Source: Halomarinibacterium sp041392125 (GTDB lineage: Bacteria > Bacteroidota > Bacteroidia > Flavobacteriales > Flavobacteriaceae). Taken from it: a stretch of DNA of 64,000 bases. The notes under the pieces are model-generated. The model had not been told where the DNA came from, did no database searches, and was given only the letters and a program-made list of their open reading frames with translations. The position numbers and the translations under genes were made by a program. This document shows positions 52,388-60,800 of this stretch, piece by piece. Each line of letters starts with the position of its first letter. The first letter of the stretch is position 1. The stretch lies in assembly GCA_041392125.1 (NCBI GenBank), contig JAWKMR010000003.1, positions 1 through 64,000 on the forward strand, in the 5' to 3' direction.

Positions 52388-53368
52388 TTAAACGAGGTAA
52401 AAGAAGGTAAATACAAATACCCAAACTAAATCTACAAAGTGCCAATAAAGCCCTACTTTCTCTACCATTTCGTAACTTTTACGCTTTTCGTAGGTTCCTA
52501 AAATAACATTGAAAAAAATAATGATGTTAATAACAACTCCTGAAAAAACGTGAAACCCGTGAAATCCTGTAATAAAGAAAAAGAAATTGGCAAAAAGTGG
52601 ATGCCCATATTCGTTATGTCTAAGATTGGCTCCTTCAACTACTAATTTACCATCATTTACCAATTTTGCAACAGATTCTTCACGTGAAAGCACTGTTGGA
52701 TGGCCATTTTCGTCTAAGTATTGAGTTCTAACCAAAAGATTTTCATTAGCTAAAAATCCTGCTTTTACTTCTTCGTATGAAAATGAAGTGCGAGTAGGCT
52801 CGGCTGCATACCAAATACCATTTTTCTTTTCGTGGGTTACTCTCTCTGTTGGAATGTGCTGTGCAAAATCCGCAATAGCAACTCGTTTCCCTTCGGTATC
52901 TAAAAACTGAATAATTTTACCTCCTTTGGTTTCTACAGCACCATAATCTCCCTTAATAAAAGTGGCCCATTCCCAGGCTTGTGAACCTACGAAAATAGCT
53001 CCGCCGATAATGGTAAAGAACATATACCAAATTACCTTTTTCTTTTGCATTTTATGCCCTGCATCTACTGCAAGCACCATAGTTACTGATGAAAAGATAA
53101 GCACCAAAGTCATAAAAGCCACATAGTACATTGGTGCAGGAACCCCGTGTAAGAAAGGCACGTGAGTAAACACCTGGTCGGCTATAGGCCAAGCATCTAT
53201 AAACTTAAAACGAGAAAAACCATAAGAGGCAATAAATCCGGAAAATGTTAGGGCATCTGACACAATGAAAAACCACATCATCATTTTGCCGTAACTGGCA
53301 TTGAGCGGGCGGTTACCCCCACCCCAGGTTTTTCCTTCGGTGCCTGTTTTTGCAAGCGTTGCTTCCAT
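52388..53368 (-). CDS. Cytochrome c oxidase subunit III with large extramembrane insertion
   Basis: The 326-residue protein has five membrane spans of subunit III type (MMWFFIVSDALTFSGFIASY, VIWYMFFTIIGGAIFVGSQ, FFFFITGFHGFHVFSGVV, LYWHFVDLVWVFVFTFFY). Between spans at about residues 135-250 is an insertion of roughly 115 polar residues. The conserved GFHGFHVF and WHFVDLVW motifs are intact. Promoter-like sequence lies just upstream (53395-53402). A second, shorter subunit III gene precedes it. Confidence 0.9.
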   Translation of the reverse strand: MEATLAKTGTEGKTWGGGNRPLNASYGKMMMWFFIVSDALTFSGFIASYGFSRFKFIDAWPIADQVFTHVPFLHGVPAPMYYVAFMTLVLIFSSVTMVLAVDAGHKMQKKKVIWYMFFTIIGGAIFVGSQAWEWATFIKGDYGAVETKGGKIIQFLDTEGKRVAIADFAQHIPTERVTHEKKNGIWYAAEPTRTSFSYEEVKAGFLANENLLVRTQYLDENGHPTVLSREESVAKLVNDGKLVVEGANLRHNEYGHPLFANFFFFITGFHGFHVFSGVVINIIIFFNVILGTYEKRKSYEMVEKVGLYWHFVDLVWVFVFTFFYLV

Positions 53369-53394
53369 ACAGAGAAATTGGTTTATTTAGAGTG

Positions 53395-53402
53395 CAAAAA
53401 TA
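53395..53402 (-). promoter_or_regulatory. -7 box upstream of the longer oxidase subunit III gene
   Basis: On the minus strand TATTTTTG is an exact TAnnTTTG match in the 44-bp gap before the gene. No good -33 TTG was found, so it may be a weak internal promoter. Confidence 0.4.
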
Positions 53403-53412
53403 AGGATAATTT

Positions 53413-53988
53413 TTATCTCATGAAATAGAAAAACAAAAAGAGGTATATCCACAAAAAATCCACAAAGTGCCAAAAAGTAGTAGCAAGTTCAATACCAAGG
53501 GTTTTACCGTTTTTATACTTCTGTTTAAAATGATTATAAATTACCACTAAAAGTGAAATAATTGCCACAATGACATGCACTATATGCACTACTACAATGA
53601 TATAGATAAATGAAAATGCAATATTTTCATTAAAAGCATAGCCGGATTCCAAATAAATTTCTGAAAATCCACGTAGTTGTAAGTAGATAAATACAATTCC
53701 TAGGGCAAGTGTTGTTAAGAGCAAAAACATTCCTGCTTTTTGTTGTTCCTGTACAACCATTCTTTTGGCAAAAAGCATAGTTACACTACTTATCACAATT
53801 ACAAAGAGGCTAAGGTAAAATGCCTGAGGTAACTGTAAATTTTCAAGCCAATCTGCCCGTTCTTTACTTGCTACATAGGCACTGGTTAATCCCGCAAAGC
53901 TCATGGCTAAGCTTATAATACCAAACCAGAGCATCATTTTTTTTGCTCGTCGGGTTTTTAATTGTTCAGATCCTTCGGTATACTTCAT
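53413..53988 (-). CDS. Cytochrome c oxidase subunit III-like protein (short form)
   Basis: The 191-residue protein has five membrane spans and the subunit III motif ATTFWHFVDFLWIYLFLFFY at its C-terminus, along with IYIIVVVHIVHVIVAI. It lacks the insertion of its neighbour. Its start overlaps the cyoE stop by one base. Two subunit III-type proteins in one cluster are common in Flavobacteriaceae. Confidence 0.9.
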   Translation of the reverse strand: MKYTEGSEQLKTRRAKKMMLWFGIISLAMSFAGLTSAYVASKERADWLENLQLPQAFYLSLFVIVISSVTMLFAKRMVVQEQQKAGMFLLLTTLALGIVFIYLQLRGFSEIYLESGYAFNENIAFSFIYIIVVVHIVHVIVAIISLLVVIYNHFKQKYKNGKTLGIELATTFWHFVDFLWIYLFLFFYFMR

Positions 53989-54881
53989 TATCGCAAAAAT
54001 TTATCGGCAACAAAGATTATTTGGAGCAGGGTAATATAACTAACACTTACCAACATCAACTGCTTTGCAGCTTTTTCAGTTTTTAACCTATATAACCGAA
54101 CCCCATAGTAAATCATCCAGCAGCCCAACGCAAAAATTAAAATAGCTGCCACAACACTTAATTTAAGGGTTCCTGTAATATGAAAAGCCGGGATTAAAGA
54201 AGCCAATAAAGTCCAAACGCTATATAAAATAATTTGCAAGGCAGTTCCTTTGTCTTTTTTTCGGGTAGGTAACATAAAAAAACCTCCTTTTTTATAATCT
54301 TCAAACAGAAACCAACCAATAGCCCAAAAATGTGGGAATTGCCAAAAAAATTGAATCATAAACAAGGTACCCGGCTCTATTCCAAAATCATTGGTAGCAG
54401 CCACCCAACCCAACATAAATGGGATAGCTCCCGGAAAAGCTCCAACAAAAACAGCAAGAGGCGTTTTTGTTTTTAAGGGGGTATATAGGCTTACATACAT
54501 AAATATAGAAATGGCTCCAAACATGGCTGTTTGCGCATTGATGGTGTATAAGATAATAACTCCTAATAGGGTAAGGATAGAAGCCAATACAAAAGCATGT
54601 CGAACACTCATTCTTCCGGAAGGAAGTGGCCGGGTTTTAGTTCTATCCATTAACGCATCAAGATCCTTTTCAATAATTTGATTCCAAACATTAGAAGCCC
54701 CAACCATACAATAACCCCCGATGGTTAATAATAAAAGAACTAAAAAATCTACTGTTTCGGCCCCTAAAAAATATCCGGCAATAGATGAAAAAACAACGCT
54801 TACCGATAAGCGTATTTTGGTAATTTCGGCAAAATTTGCACCAAAACCTGAAAATATTGAAGTTGAAGGACTTGTAGGCAA
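53988..54881 (-). CDS. cyoE: Protoheme IX farnesyltransferase (heme O synthase)
   Basis: The UbiA-family prenyltransferase is about 297 residues from the TTG at 54881. It transfers farnesyl to heme B for oxidase heme. Motifs are ITKIRLSVSVVFSSIAGYF, NVWNQIIEKDLDALMDRTKT with RPLPSGRM, and a second polyprenyl-binding loop near YKKGGFFMLPTRKKDKG. No ATG occurs before about residue 70, so a non-ATG start is required; the GTG 12 codons upstream would lie upstream of the predicted promoter box. It heads the oxidase cluster. Confidence 0.9.
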   Translation of the reverse strand: MPTSPSTSIFSGFGANFAEITKIRLSVSVVFSSIAGYFLGAETVDFLVLLLLTIGGYCMVGASNVWNQIIEKDLDALMDRTKTRPLPSGRMSVRHAFVLASILTLLGVIILYTINAQTAMFGAISIFMYVSLYTPLKTKTPLAVFVGAFPGAIPFMLGWVAATNDFGIEPGTLFMIQFFWQFPHFWAIGWFLFEDYKKGGFFMLPTRKKDKGTALQIILYSVWTLLASLIPAFHITGTLKLSVVAAILIFALGCWMIYYGVRLYRLKTEKAAKQLMLVSVSYITLLQIIFVADKFLR

Positions 54882-54899
54882 TACTTTTTTTTTGATGCG

Positions 54900-54931
54900 C
54901 AAAGATACAGCACGCACTTCTTTTTTTACAA
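54900..54931 (-). promoter_or_regulatory. Promoter of the cyoE oxidase cluster
   Basis: On the minus strand TTG (54929-54931) and TATCTTTG (54900-54907) are 21 bp apart, matching the -33/-7 pattern. The expected transcription start near 54893 leaves TTG at 54881 as the first usable start codon of cyoE. Confidence 0.65.
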
Positions 54932-54997
54932 CTTATATTTTATAATTAGTCATTTAATAGTACTTTTTATTAAATTCACGCCATAAAAATTTATATC

Positions 54998-56161
54998 ATG
55001 ATACGTACATTATTCTTTTTTCTGTCTTTTTCATTAATAGCGACAAGTTTCAGTTTTTCTCAAAATGATTCAGACAAAAAAGCGGTCAATAAAGAAAAAA
55101 TTAAAAGGGAGGAAAAAAAGGCCGAGAAAGAACGATTAAAGCAAATTGAGAAAGAAAATAAGCAGGTTAATAGCGATACAAAACTTGAACAACAAGGGAA
55201 TTATGTTCCTACTTATGGAGTTTCTGCAGTTAAAGTAGCCGATAGTATCTATATGCTAAAAGGAAAAGGAGGGAATATGGGGCTTTGTTTTGGGAATGAT
55301 GGAGCGTTTATGATCGATGATCAATTTGCCGAAGGAACCGATGCCATTTTAACTACCGTTGGGTTTTTCACCAAGAAACCGGTGCAATTTTTAATTAATA
55401 CCCATCATCATGGAGATCATACAGGTGGTAACGAAAATATGCTTCAAAAAGGGACCGTTATTTTTGCTCACGAGAATGTGAGAAAACGACTTATTATGGA
55501 AGCTTCAAAAAAAATACAAGATTCCATTGATAAAGTATTTGAAAAAAATCTTGAAAAATTTAAAAAAGATGGTGCTAACGAAGAACGAGCAGAGCTCTCT
55601 GCAAAAAGGACAGTTTCAGAATTAGAGAATACTATAGTGCTAAGCAATAATCTTCCCATGATTACTTTTGCTGATGATTTAACGTTTCACTTCAATGGGG
55701 AAAAAATATTTGTATTCCACGTACACAATGCCCATACAGATGGTGATTCTATGGTCTATTTTACCGATAGCAATGTGCTACACACCGGCGATGTTTTTGT
55801 AAGTAACTTATATCCTTTTATCGATATAGCCAATGGAGGCTCTATTAAAGGATATAAAGAAGCTTTGTCTAAAATATTGATGGTAGCAAATGAAGACACC
55901 AAAATTATCCCTGGACATGGGGAAATTGCTTCTTTGCAGGATGTTAAATATACCCAATCTATGGTAGAGTTTTTACATTCGCGAATTGCCTATCATTTCT
56001 TGGAAAAAAAATCGAAAGCGCAAATTAAAGCTTTAAACTTAACCAAGGATTTTGATGCAAAAGGTTTTGGAAGTGGTTTTATATCTTCTGAAAAGTTTTT
56101 TGATGTTTTGTACGATGACGTTGAAAGAACTTATAGCACAAAGAATAAAGAAAAAGAGTAA
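54998..56161 (+). CDS. Exported metallo-beta-lactamase-fold hydrolase
   Basis: The 387-residue protein has a signal peptide (MIRTLFFFLSFSLIATSFSFS), a Lys/Glu-rich helical linker (about 25-65), and an MBL-fold domain. Metal ligands are visible: NTHHHGDHTGG at residues 134-144 (His136, His138, Asp140, His141), a further His in HNAHTDGDS, and His in IPGHGE. Long charged helices are inserted around residues 160-205. This is the secreted MBL-fold type common in Bacteroidota; substrates of related enzymes vary widely (beta-lactams, lactones, cyclic esters), so no substrate is assigned. It runs opposite to its neighbours. Confidence 0.85.
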   Translation: MIRTLFFFLSFSLIATSFSFSQNDSDKKAVNKEKIKREEKKAEKERLKQIEKENKQVNSDTKLEQQGNYVPTYGVSAVKVADSIYMLKGKGGNMGLCFGNDGAFMIDDQFAEGTDAILTTVGFFTKKPVQFLINTHHHGDHTGGNENMLQKGTVIFAHENVRKRLIMEASKKIQDSIDKVFEKNLEKFKKDGANEERAELSAKRTVSELENTIVLSNNLPMITFADDLTFHFNGEKIFVFHVHNAHTDGDSMVYFTDSNVLHTGDVFVSNLYPFIDIANGGSIKGYKEALSKILMVANEDTKIIPGHGEIASLQDVKYTQSMVEFLHSRIAYHFLEKKSKAQIKALNLTKDFDAKGFGSGFISSEKFFDVLYDDVERTYSTKNKEKE

Positions 56162-56163
56162 CC

Positions 56164-58254
56164 CTAAAAATCTAAGTACCAATTAAATAAATCGGTTCGT
56201 ATCCCAAAGTTGAACCAAGTGGTTTGATTGCTAAATACAGTTTCTGTATCCTCTAAGGGAGAAAAATCCCTGTAAATGAAGCTTCCATAAATTTTTAAGT
56301 TGGTAGCGGGATTGATAAGATACCCTATCTGAAATTCTCCATGAAAGAAATCGGTCGTATTCCCTTGGGCTAGGCCATTTCCATCGTCTGAAACTCTATT
56401 ATCTTCCGTTCCGTAAATATTGCTTCCGTAAAAGAAGCTGTCCTCTGTTGTGTTAAACTCGAAACCTCTTTTTGCAAAAATCAATTTCGCATCGGCAAAT
56501 AACCGTCCTCTTTGGTATCTTGCAATCGCTATAAATTCTGAAAAATTTGCTCCTAGTGTATGTGCCATAGATTGATTGGAATGTCCATAATTAAGCACCA
56601 CCGAATTATGCGAATAAGTATAAGGCCTTACCCTATTATATTCTGCCTGTAAATAAAGATTCTTTAACCCAAAAGCATCATAATATTTACCACCAAATTG
56701 ATATCCTACTTTATTTTTATAGCTGCCTTTACCACCAAAAATATCCCCCGATGAAAACTCATCAATGATTAATTGACTATAAATGTTTGCCCTGTTATTT
56801 ACTTTATACTTTGCACTTAGCCCAATTAATGCATTCCCTCCTCGGGAACCGGTTGAGAACTCAATGGCACGATAAAAAATAATTGGGTTTAGATAATTAA
56901 AGTCGAATCCTCTATCGTTATCATTTTCCCAAATAACAGACTCAAAAAGGCCAATATTCAACCTCTTGGTAATATTATAACTTAAATAATGGTTTGCCAT
57001 GAACTTGGTGCGAAAAGAGCCACTTTCGGTAACTTCGCTTCGTACATCCCTTAATGACATCCAAGTATTAGTGTACTTTAATTTCCAAATAGTAGTATTC
57101 AGTTTAAAAAAAGGATAGGGGCTGGCATTATCACTTAAAAATAACGAACGATATCCGTCCCCTATAAAGTTTTTATCGTGTCCTAACTGAAGATTAAAAT
57201 ACTCTGAAGGAGTAAAAGAAATATACCCTGTTGCTACAGGATAGTCATACGAATCTGTTTTAAATTTCTTGGCAATCCCCCTTCCAGGAATAATAGCCGG
57301 GTTTCCGCCATCGGGTTTTATAGACTCTGCGTAGCGATTAAAATAATCGGCAAATCTTCCCTGACTTTCATAAATAGTAGCAAAAAAGTTTACCTGCTTA
57401 CCAATTCCACCTTGGGTATAAATTAAGCGGGTGTTATTATAAGTGGTGATATCTGTATCAGTATCTTTTCCGGCTTGCAGGTCTACCCCGGGATCCAAAG
57501 TAAGCCAAAAATCTTTCCCTTTAAGCGCTACCATGTGCTCATTCCACCATTTCCTACTAAGCCAAGAGGATCCCGACTTCAAAATCTTTTGATTTTCTAC
57601 TTCAAAAGTATAATACTTATTTACTTCATTATAAATGAAGGGCTTTTGAGCCGTATGATTATTTGATCCTACTTGATTTATATAAGGATCAAAAAGACTA
57701 TAATTGTGATGTGAAAGAGGAATAGTAAGCTGACTGGTATATTCGTCATTTGCATAGGGTAATTTTTCAATGGCATCATATTCATTAAGTTCCTCTTTGC
57801 CTATAATTTTAGTTTTACTAACCGTTAGTGTTTCTGTGTTTCTTTCTCCTAACGGAATCATAAACGACATGGTAAATTGTGCATAACTAGGTTTGCCATT
57901 ATAAGTAGCTGGGGTAATTTGCGGAAAGGCTTCAAAAACACGAACTACTTCTTCTTTTAGTTCTTTATAGACAGCATCTACATAAAGCACTTTAAATTTT
58001 CCTTCAGTGTCTACTTCAAAAAAAACAGAGATCAAGCCTTTAAAGTTTTCTTCAGAAACAATACTGGGTACTACTATATTTGAAAACACCAAATCTTGTA
58101 CTGTTGTATCAAAACAAGCTTTCAAATCTAAAATTGACACAGACTCACAATTTGAGAAAATAGGGTATTTTTCAAGAGAATCCTGATTCTCTTGCGCTTG
58201 TACAGACATTAAAACTAAAAAAAAGGACAGCAATAGGTAATGAAAACGCATCAT
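56164..58254 (-). CDS. remB: RemB-like gliding motility protein with N-terminal TonB_C-like segment
   Basis: The 696-residue protein has a signal peptide (MMRFHYLLLSFFLVLMSVQAQ). Residues about 30-155 look like the TonB C-terminal-type domain of the two TonB genes next door (KYPIFSNCESVSILDLKAC; SVFFEVDTEGKFKVLYV; PQITPATYNGK). The rest is a beta-rich outer-membrane-type region ending WYLDF with aromatic strands. Context next to tonB, vanZ, gcvH and sprA, together with the overall sequence, matches RemB of Flavobacterium johnsoniae, an outer-membrane or surface protein linked to gliding. I rely on memory for this family, so a specific homology search would be needed to be certain. Confidence 0.75.
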   Translation of the reverse strand: MMRFHYLLLSFFLVLMSVQAQENQDSLEKYPIFSNCESVSILDLKACFDTTVQDLVFSNIVVPSIVSEENFKGLISVFFEVDTEGKFKVLYVDAVYKELKEEVVRVFEAFPQITPATYNGKPSYAQFTMSFMIPLGERNTETLTVSKTKIIGKEELNEYDAIEKLPYANDEYTSQLTIPLSHHNYSLFDPYINQVGSNNHTAQKPFIYNEVNKYYTFEVENQKILKSGSSWLSRKWWNEHMVALKGKDFWLTLDPGVDLQAGKDTDTDITTYNNTRLIYTQGGIGKQVNFFATIYESQGRFADYFNRYAESIKPDGGNPAIIPGRGIAKKFKTDSYDYPVATGYISFTPSEYFNLQLGHDKNFIGDGYRSLFLSDNASPYPFFKLNTTIWKLKYTNTWMSLRDVRSEVTESGSFRTKFMANHYLSYNITKRLNIGLFESVIWENDNDRGFDFNYLNPIIFYRAIEFSTGSRGGNALIGLSAKYKVNNRANIYSQLIIDEFSSGDIFGGKGSYKNKVGYQFGGKYYDAFGLKNLYLQAEYNRVRPYTYSHNSVVLNYGHSNQSMAHTLGANFSEFIAIARYQRGRLFADAKLIFAKRGFEFNTTEDSFFYGSNIYGTEDNRVSDDGNGLAQGNTTDFFHGEFQIGYLINPATNLKIYGSFIYRDFSPLEDTETVFSNQTTWFNFGIRTDLFNWYLDF

Positions 58255-58316
58255 AGGTAAAGGGCATTTTAATTATTTGGAAAGATACACTTTTTTAAAA
58301 TTCCCTTTTAAAAAGA

Positions 58317-58336
58317 AACCCGCAATTAAGCGGGTT
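58317..58336. terminator. Intrinsic terminator between tonB and remB
   Basis: AACCCGC (58317-58323), loop AATTAA and GCGGGTT (58330-58336) form a stem with T-rich flanks in both directions. On the minus strand it ends the tonB gene at 58343. Confidence 0.8.
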
Positions 58337-58342
58337 TTGTTT

Positions 58343-59140
58343 TTAATATTCGATATTAAGGCTAATGGGAACGGTATAAACCACTTCTACCCATTGGTCA
58401 TTATGCTTTCCTGGGGTTAATTTTGGAAGCGAACCTATTACTCTTTTGGCTTCCAAGCCTAAATCTTCGTAGGCAGATCGGGCTTTAATATCTACAATCT
58501 CCCCTTTGGAATCTACCGTAAACTGAACATCAATTCTATTATTCTTTCCGGCATATTTTTCTGAAAATTTATCTGTATTAAACTTTCTACCGATAAAGGT
58601 ATTAATCTTTTCGTCTAAACAAGCTCTTCGTTCTTTTTCGGTGCTAAGAGATTCACATCCCGGAAAAATAGGAGCGTTCTGTACCATCATCAAAGTTGTT
58701 TTGCTTGGTTTCTCTGCTTCAGAAAGGGCAGGAACAGTATTTTTAATTGGTGTATTTGGATCTACCTCTGTTGGAGCTGTTTGACTTTCCTTTTCCACAG
58801 TTGTGTTGTCCATTTCTTTAAACTTATTAGAAACAATAGGCTTTTGAGGTTCTCTCTTCTTTACTACCTCTTTTACAACCACCTTCTTTTCTGGAATAAC
58901 CTCTACAACATAGTTTTTTAAAGCAATTTCCTTTAATTCTCTCTCTTTAGGGAGTTGAAAATCTGCTTCTCCTATTCCAAAATTACTTTCCACAATTAAA
59001 AAGACTAATAACATGCTTATAATAAGCCCAATTTGAAAAAACAAACCTGAATTCCAACGAATGTTAATTCTCTTTTTTTCTTCTCTTTTTGAAAGTCCCT
59101 CTACTTTAGATGTACTTCCCTTTTTTACTGATGGCATCAT
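58343..59140 (-). CDS. TonB-family energy transducer (downstream copy)
   Basis: The 265-residue protein has a cytoplasmic N-terminus, one membrane span (LFFQIGLIISMLLVFLIVES at about 30-50), a Lys/Pro/Glu-rich periplasmic linker, and a TonB C-terminal domain opening with APIFPGCESLSTEKERRAC and ending VVYTVPISLNIEY. It would couple the proton-motive force to outer-membrane receptors. It has its own terminator on each side and a 106-bp gap to the upstream tonB, so it is possibly separately transcribed. Confidence 0.9.
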   Translation of the reverse strand: MMPSVKKGSTSKVEGLSKREEKKRINIRWNSGLFFQIGLIISMLLVFLIVESNFGIGEADFQLPKERELKEIALKNYVVEVIPEKKVVVKEVVKKREPQKPIVSNKFKEMDNTTVEKESQTAPTEVDPNTPIKNTVPALSEAEKPSKTTLMMVQNAPIFPGCESLSTEKERRACLDEKINTFIGRKFNTDKFSEKYAGKNNRIDVQFTVDSKGEIVDIKARSAYEDLGLEAKRVIGSLPKLTPGKHNDQWVEVVYTVPISLNIEY

Positions 59141-59196
59141 AATAGCTGTATTTTAAAAGTTATACTAAGCATTATACAAGGGATATGCCAAAATAA

Positions 59197-59225
59197 AAAC
59201 GCCCCACCAAAGGTGGGACGTTTTA
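59197..59225 (-). terminator. Intrinsic terminator after the upstream tonB
   Basis: On the minus strand AAAACGTCCCACC, loop TTT and GGTGGGGCGTTTT form a 13-bp stem with one U-G pair, followed by ATTTT. It lies about 20 bp after the tonB stop. Confidence 0.88.
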
Positions 59226-59246
59226 TATAAAATACGAGTGTATCTT

Positions 59247-59969
59247 TTAGTTTTCTACTTGGAATAAAATAGGAAGGGCATACAATACCCCTACAGCTTT
59301 TCCTCTTTGTTTCCCAGGAGTCATTTTAGGAAGAGACTTAACCACATTTACAGCTTCCTGTTCGAGACGAGGGTGTGGCGCACGAGCTCTAACATCTACC
59401 ACATTTCCATTTTTATCAATTTTGAATTGAACCGAAATACGTTGTTTTCCTTCAAGCCCTAAGTCATTAGCTAACTCGGTATCAAATTTTCTGGAAACGT
59501 ATTGTTGTACTTTTTCAGACATACAAGCCTTTTTGGCCTCATTATTCCCAGCATTTTCACAACCGGGATAAATAGGTACATTCTCAATAACGGCAAAAGG
59601 AACGTCTGCAATTTCTTCTTCCTCTACTTCTTCAATCTCTTCAATCTCGACAATTTCTTCATTTTGATTGGTTTCGGTAGATTTTATAACTGTTTCCTCT
59701 ACTTCTTCTTCGTCTTCAACAACTTCAATCACTTCAGGTGCTGGTGGTGGAGGTGGTGGAGGTGGTGGAGGAGTAATCGTTTGCGTGATTGGAATATCTT
59801 CTAATAAATCATCACCTACGTTTAAGGTGTCTCCGGCAAGATTATCTTTATCGAAGGTCTTGTGCTCAATGGCTCTCCAAGAGATAAATAACATTAAAGC
59901 TAAACCAGCAAGCACATAAATATTACTCCACTGATTTAAGTTTGCTTTAGAATTCTTTTTAGGTTCCAT
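59247..59969 (-). CDS. TonB-family energy transducer (upstream copy)
   Basis: The 240-residue protein has a single span (WSNIYVLAGLALMLFISW at about 13-31), a periplasmic linker with a tract of ten consecutive prolines near residue 65, followed by a Glu/Val/Ile-rich segment, and a TonB C-terminal domain (VPIYPGCENAGNNEAKKAC to LYALPILFQVEN). The C-terminal domain strongly resembles that of the next tonB. The proline tract is coded by a GGT/GGA-type simple repeat on the plus strand. It is the first of two tonB genes between vanZ and remB. Confidence 0.92.
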   Translation of the reverse strand: MEPKKNSKANLNQWSNIYVLAGLALMLFISWRAIEHKTFDKDNLAGDTLNVGDDLLEDIPITQTITPPPPPPPPPPAPEVIEVVEDEEEVEETVIKSTETNQNEEIVEIEEIEEVEEEEIADVPFAVIENVPIYPGCENAGNNEAKKACMSEKVQQYVSRKFDTELANDLGLEGKQRISVQFKIDKNGNVVDVRARAPHPRLEQEAVNVVKSLPKMTPGKQRGKAVGVLYALPILFQVEN

Positions 59970-60028
59970 AATTCAAAAATTTGATAGTTGCTAAAATAGG
60001 TAAAATTGTATTCTTTTTAAAAGGAATT

Positions 60029-60427
60029 TCAGTTTTTGAGAATAAAAGTATCCTTTAATTTATAAAATACTATTATTCCTACTAATATTCCTGCTGTATT
60101 TGCAACTATATCCCAATTATCTTGAGTTCTATTAGTCACAAAGTTACCTTGTAAAACTTCAATAATTATACCATAAATGAATAATAAAATGGGAACTACC
60201 CAATACGCCCATTTTATTTCTTTATTTGACTTTATTAAATATAAAAACCAAACTATTACAAAGAAAAAATAAACAATCCCATGAACCATTTTATCAAAAA
60301 AAGGGATGGCAACTTTTGTGTTCCCCGACAAGGGGAGCAACATAATTAAGGTGACAAAAAGGGAGTAAAGGATTGCTGCAATTTTAAGAACCTTAGCCTT
60401 AAATAAGTGCTTTATAAGCCGCATCAT
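60029..60427 (-). CDS. VanZ-like membrane protein
   Basis: The 132-residue protein has about four membrane spans and VanZ-family features (PLSGNTKVAIPFFDKMVHGIVYFFFV, split; IIIEVLQGNFVTNRTQDNWDIVANTAGILVG, split). The FDKMVH and EVLQ/RTxDxxDxxxNTxG motifs are typical. The biochemical role of this family is uncertain. It overlaps the end of gcvH by 29 bp in another frame. Confidence 0.85.
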   Translation of the reverse strand: MMRLIKHLFKAKVLKIAAILYSLFVTLIMLLPLSGNTKVAIPFFDKMVHGIVYFFFVIVWFLYLIKSNKEIKWAYWVVPILLFIYGIIIEVLQGNFVTNRTQDNWDIVANTAGILVGIIVFYKLKDTFILKN

Positions 60428-60773
60428 CTAATAATTCTGCAATCTCATCAGGATTTGATATCTTAATTTTTATCATCCAGCCATCCTCATAAGGATGAGT
60501 GTTAACTTTCTCTGGTTCAGATTCCAGACTTTCGTTGAATTCAACAATCTCTCCAGACAATGGCAAATATAAATCGGATACTGTTTTAACCGCTTCTACC
60601 GTGCCAAAGACTTCTTCTTTATTTAGAGTTTCACCCAGTGTTTCTACTTCAACATAGACAATATCTCCCAATTGGTCCTGCGCAAAATCGGTAATTCCTA
60701 CGGTAGCGATATCGCCGTCAATAAGCACCCACTCGTGGTCTTTTGTATATTTTAAATTTGATGGTATATTCAT
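60399..60773 (-). CDS. gcvH: Glycine cleavage system H protein
   Basis: The 124-residue protein carries the lipoyl group that shuttles the aminomethyl intermediate between the P, T and L proteins. Lys63 in GTVEAVKTVSDLYLP is the lipoylated residue, and KYTKDHEWVLIDGDIATVGITDF is the standard opening. No other gcv gene is nearby. Its position between sprA and vanZ is a conserved arrangement in Flavobacteriaceae, not a metabolic operon. Confidence 0.96.
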   Translation of the reverse strand: MNIPSNLKYTKDHEWVLIDGDIATVGITDFAQDQLGDIVYVEVETLGETLNKEEVFGTVEAVKTVSDLYLPLSGEIVEFNESLESEPEKVNTHPYEDGWMIKIKISNPDEIAELLDDAAYKALI

Positions 60774-60800
60774 TTTAGTAACTGTAAAAGTATTAATTAT

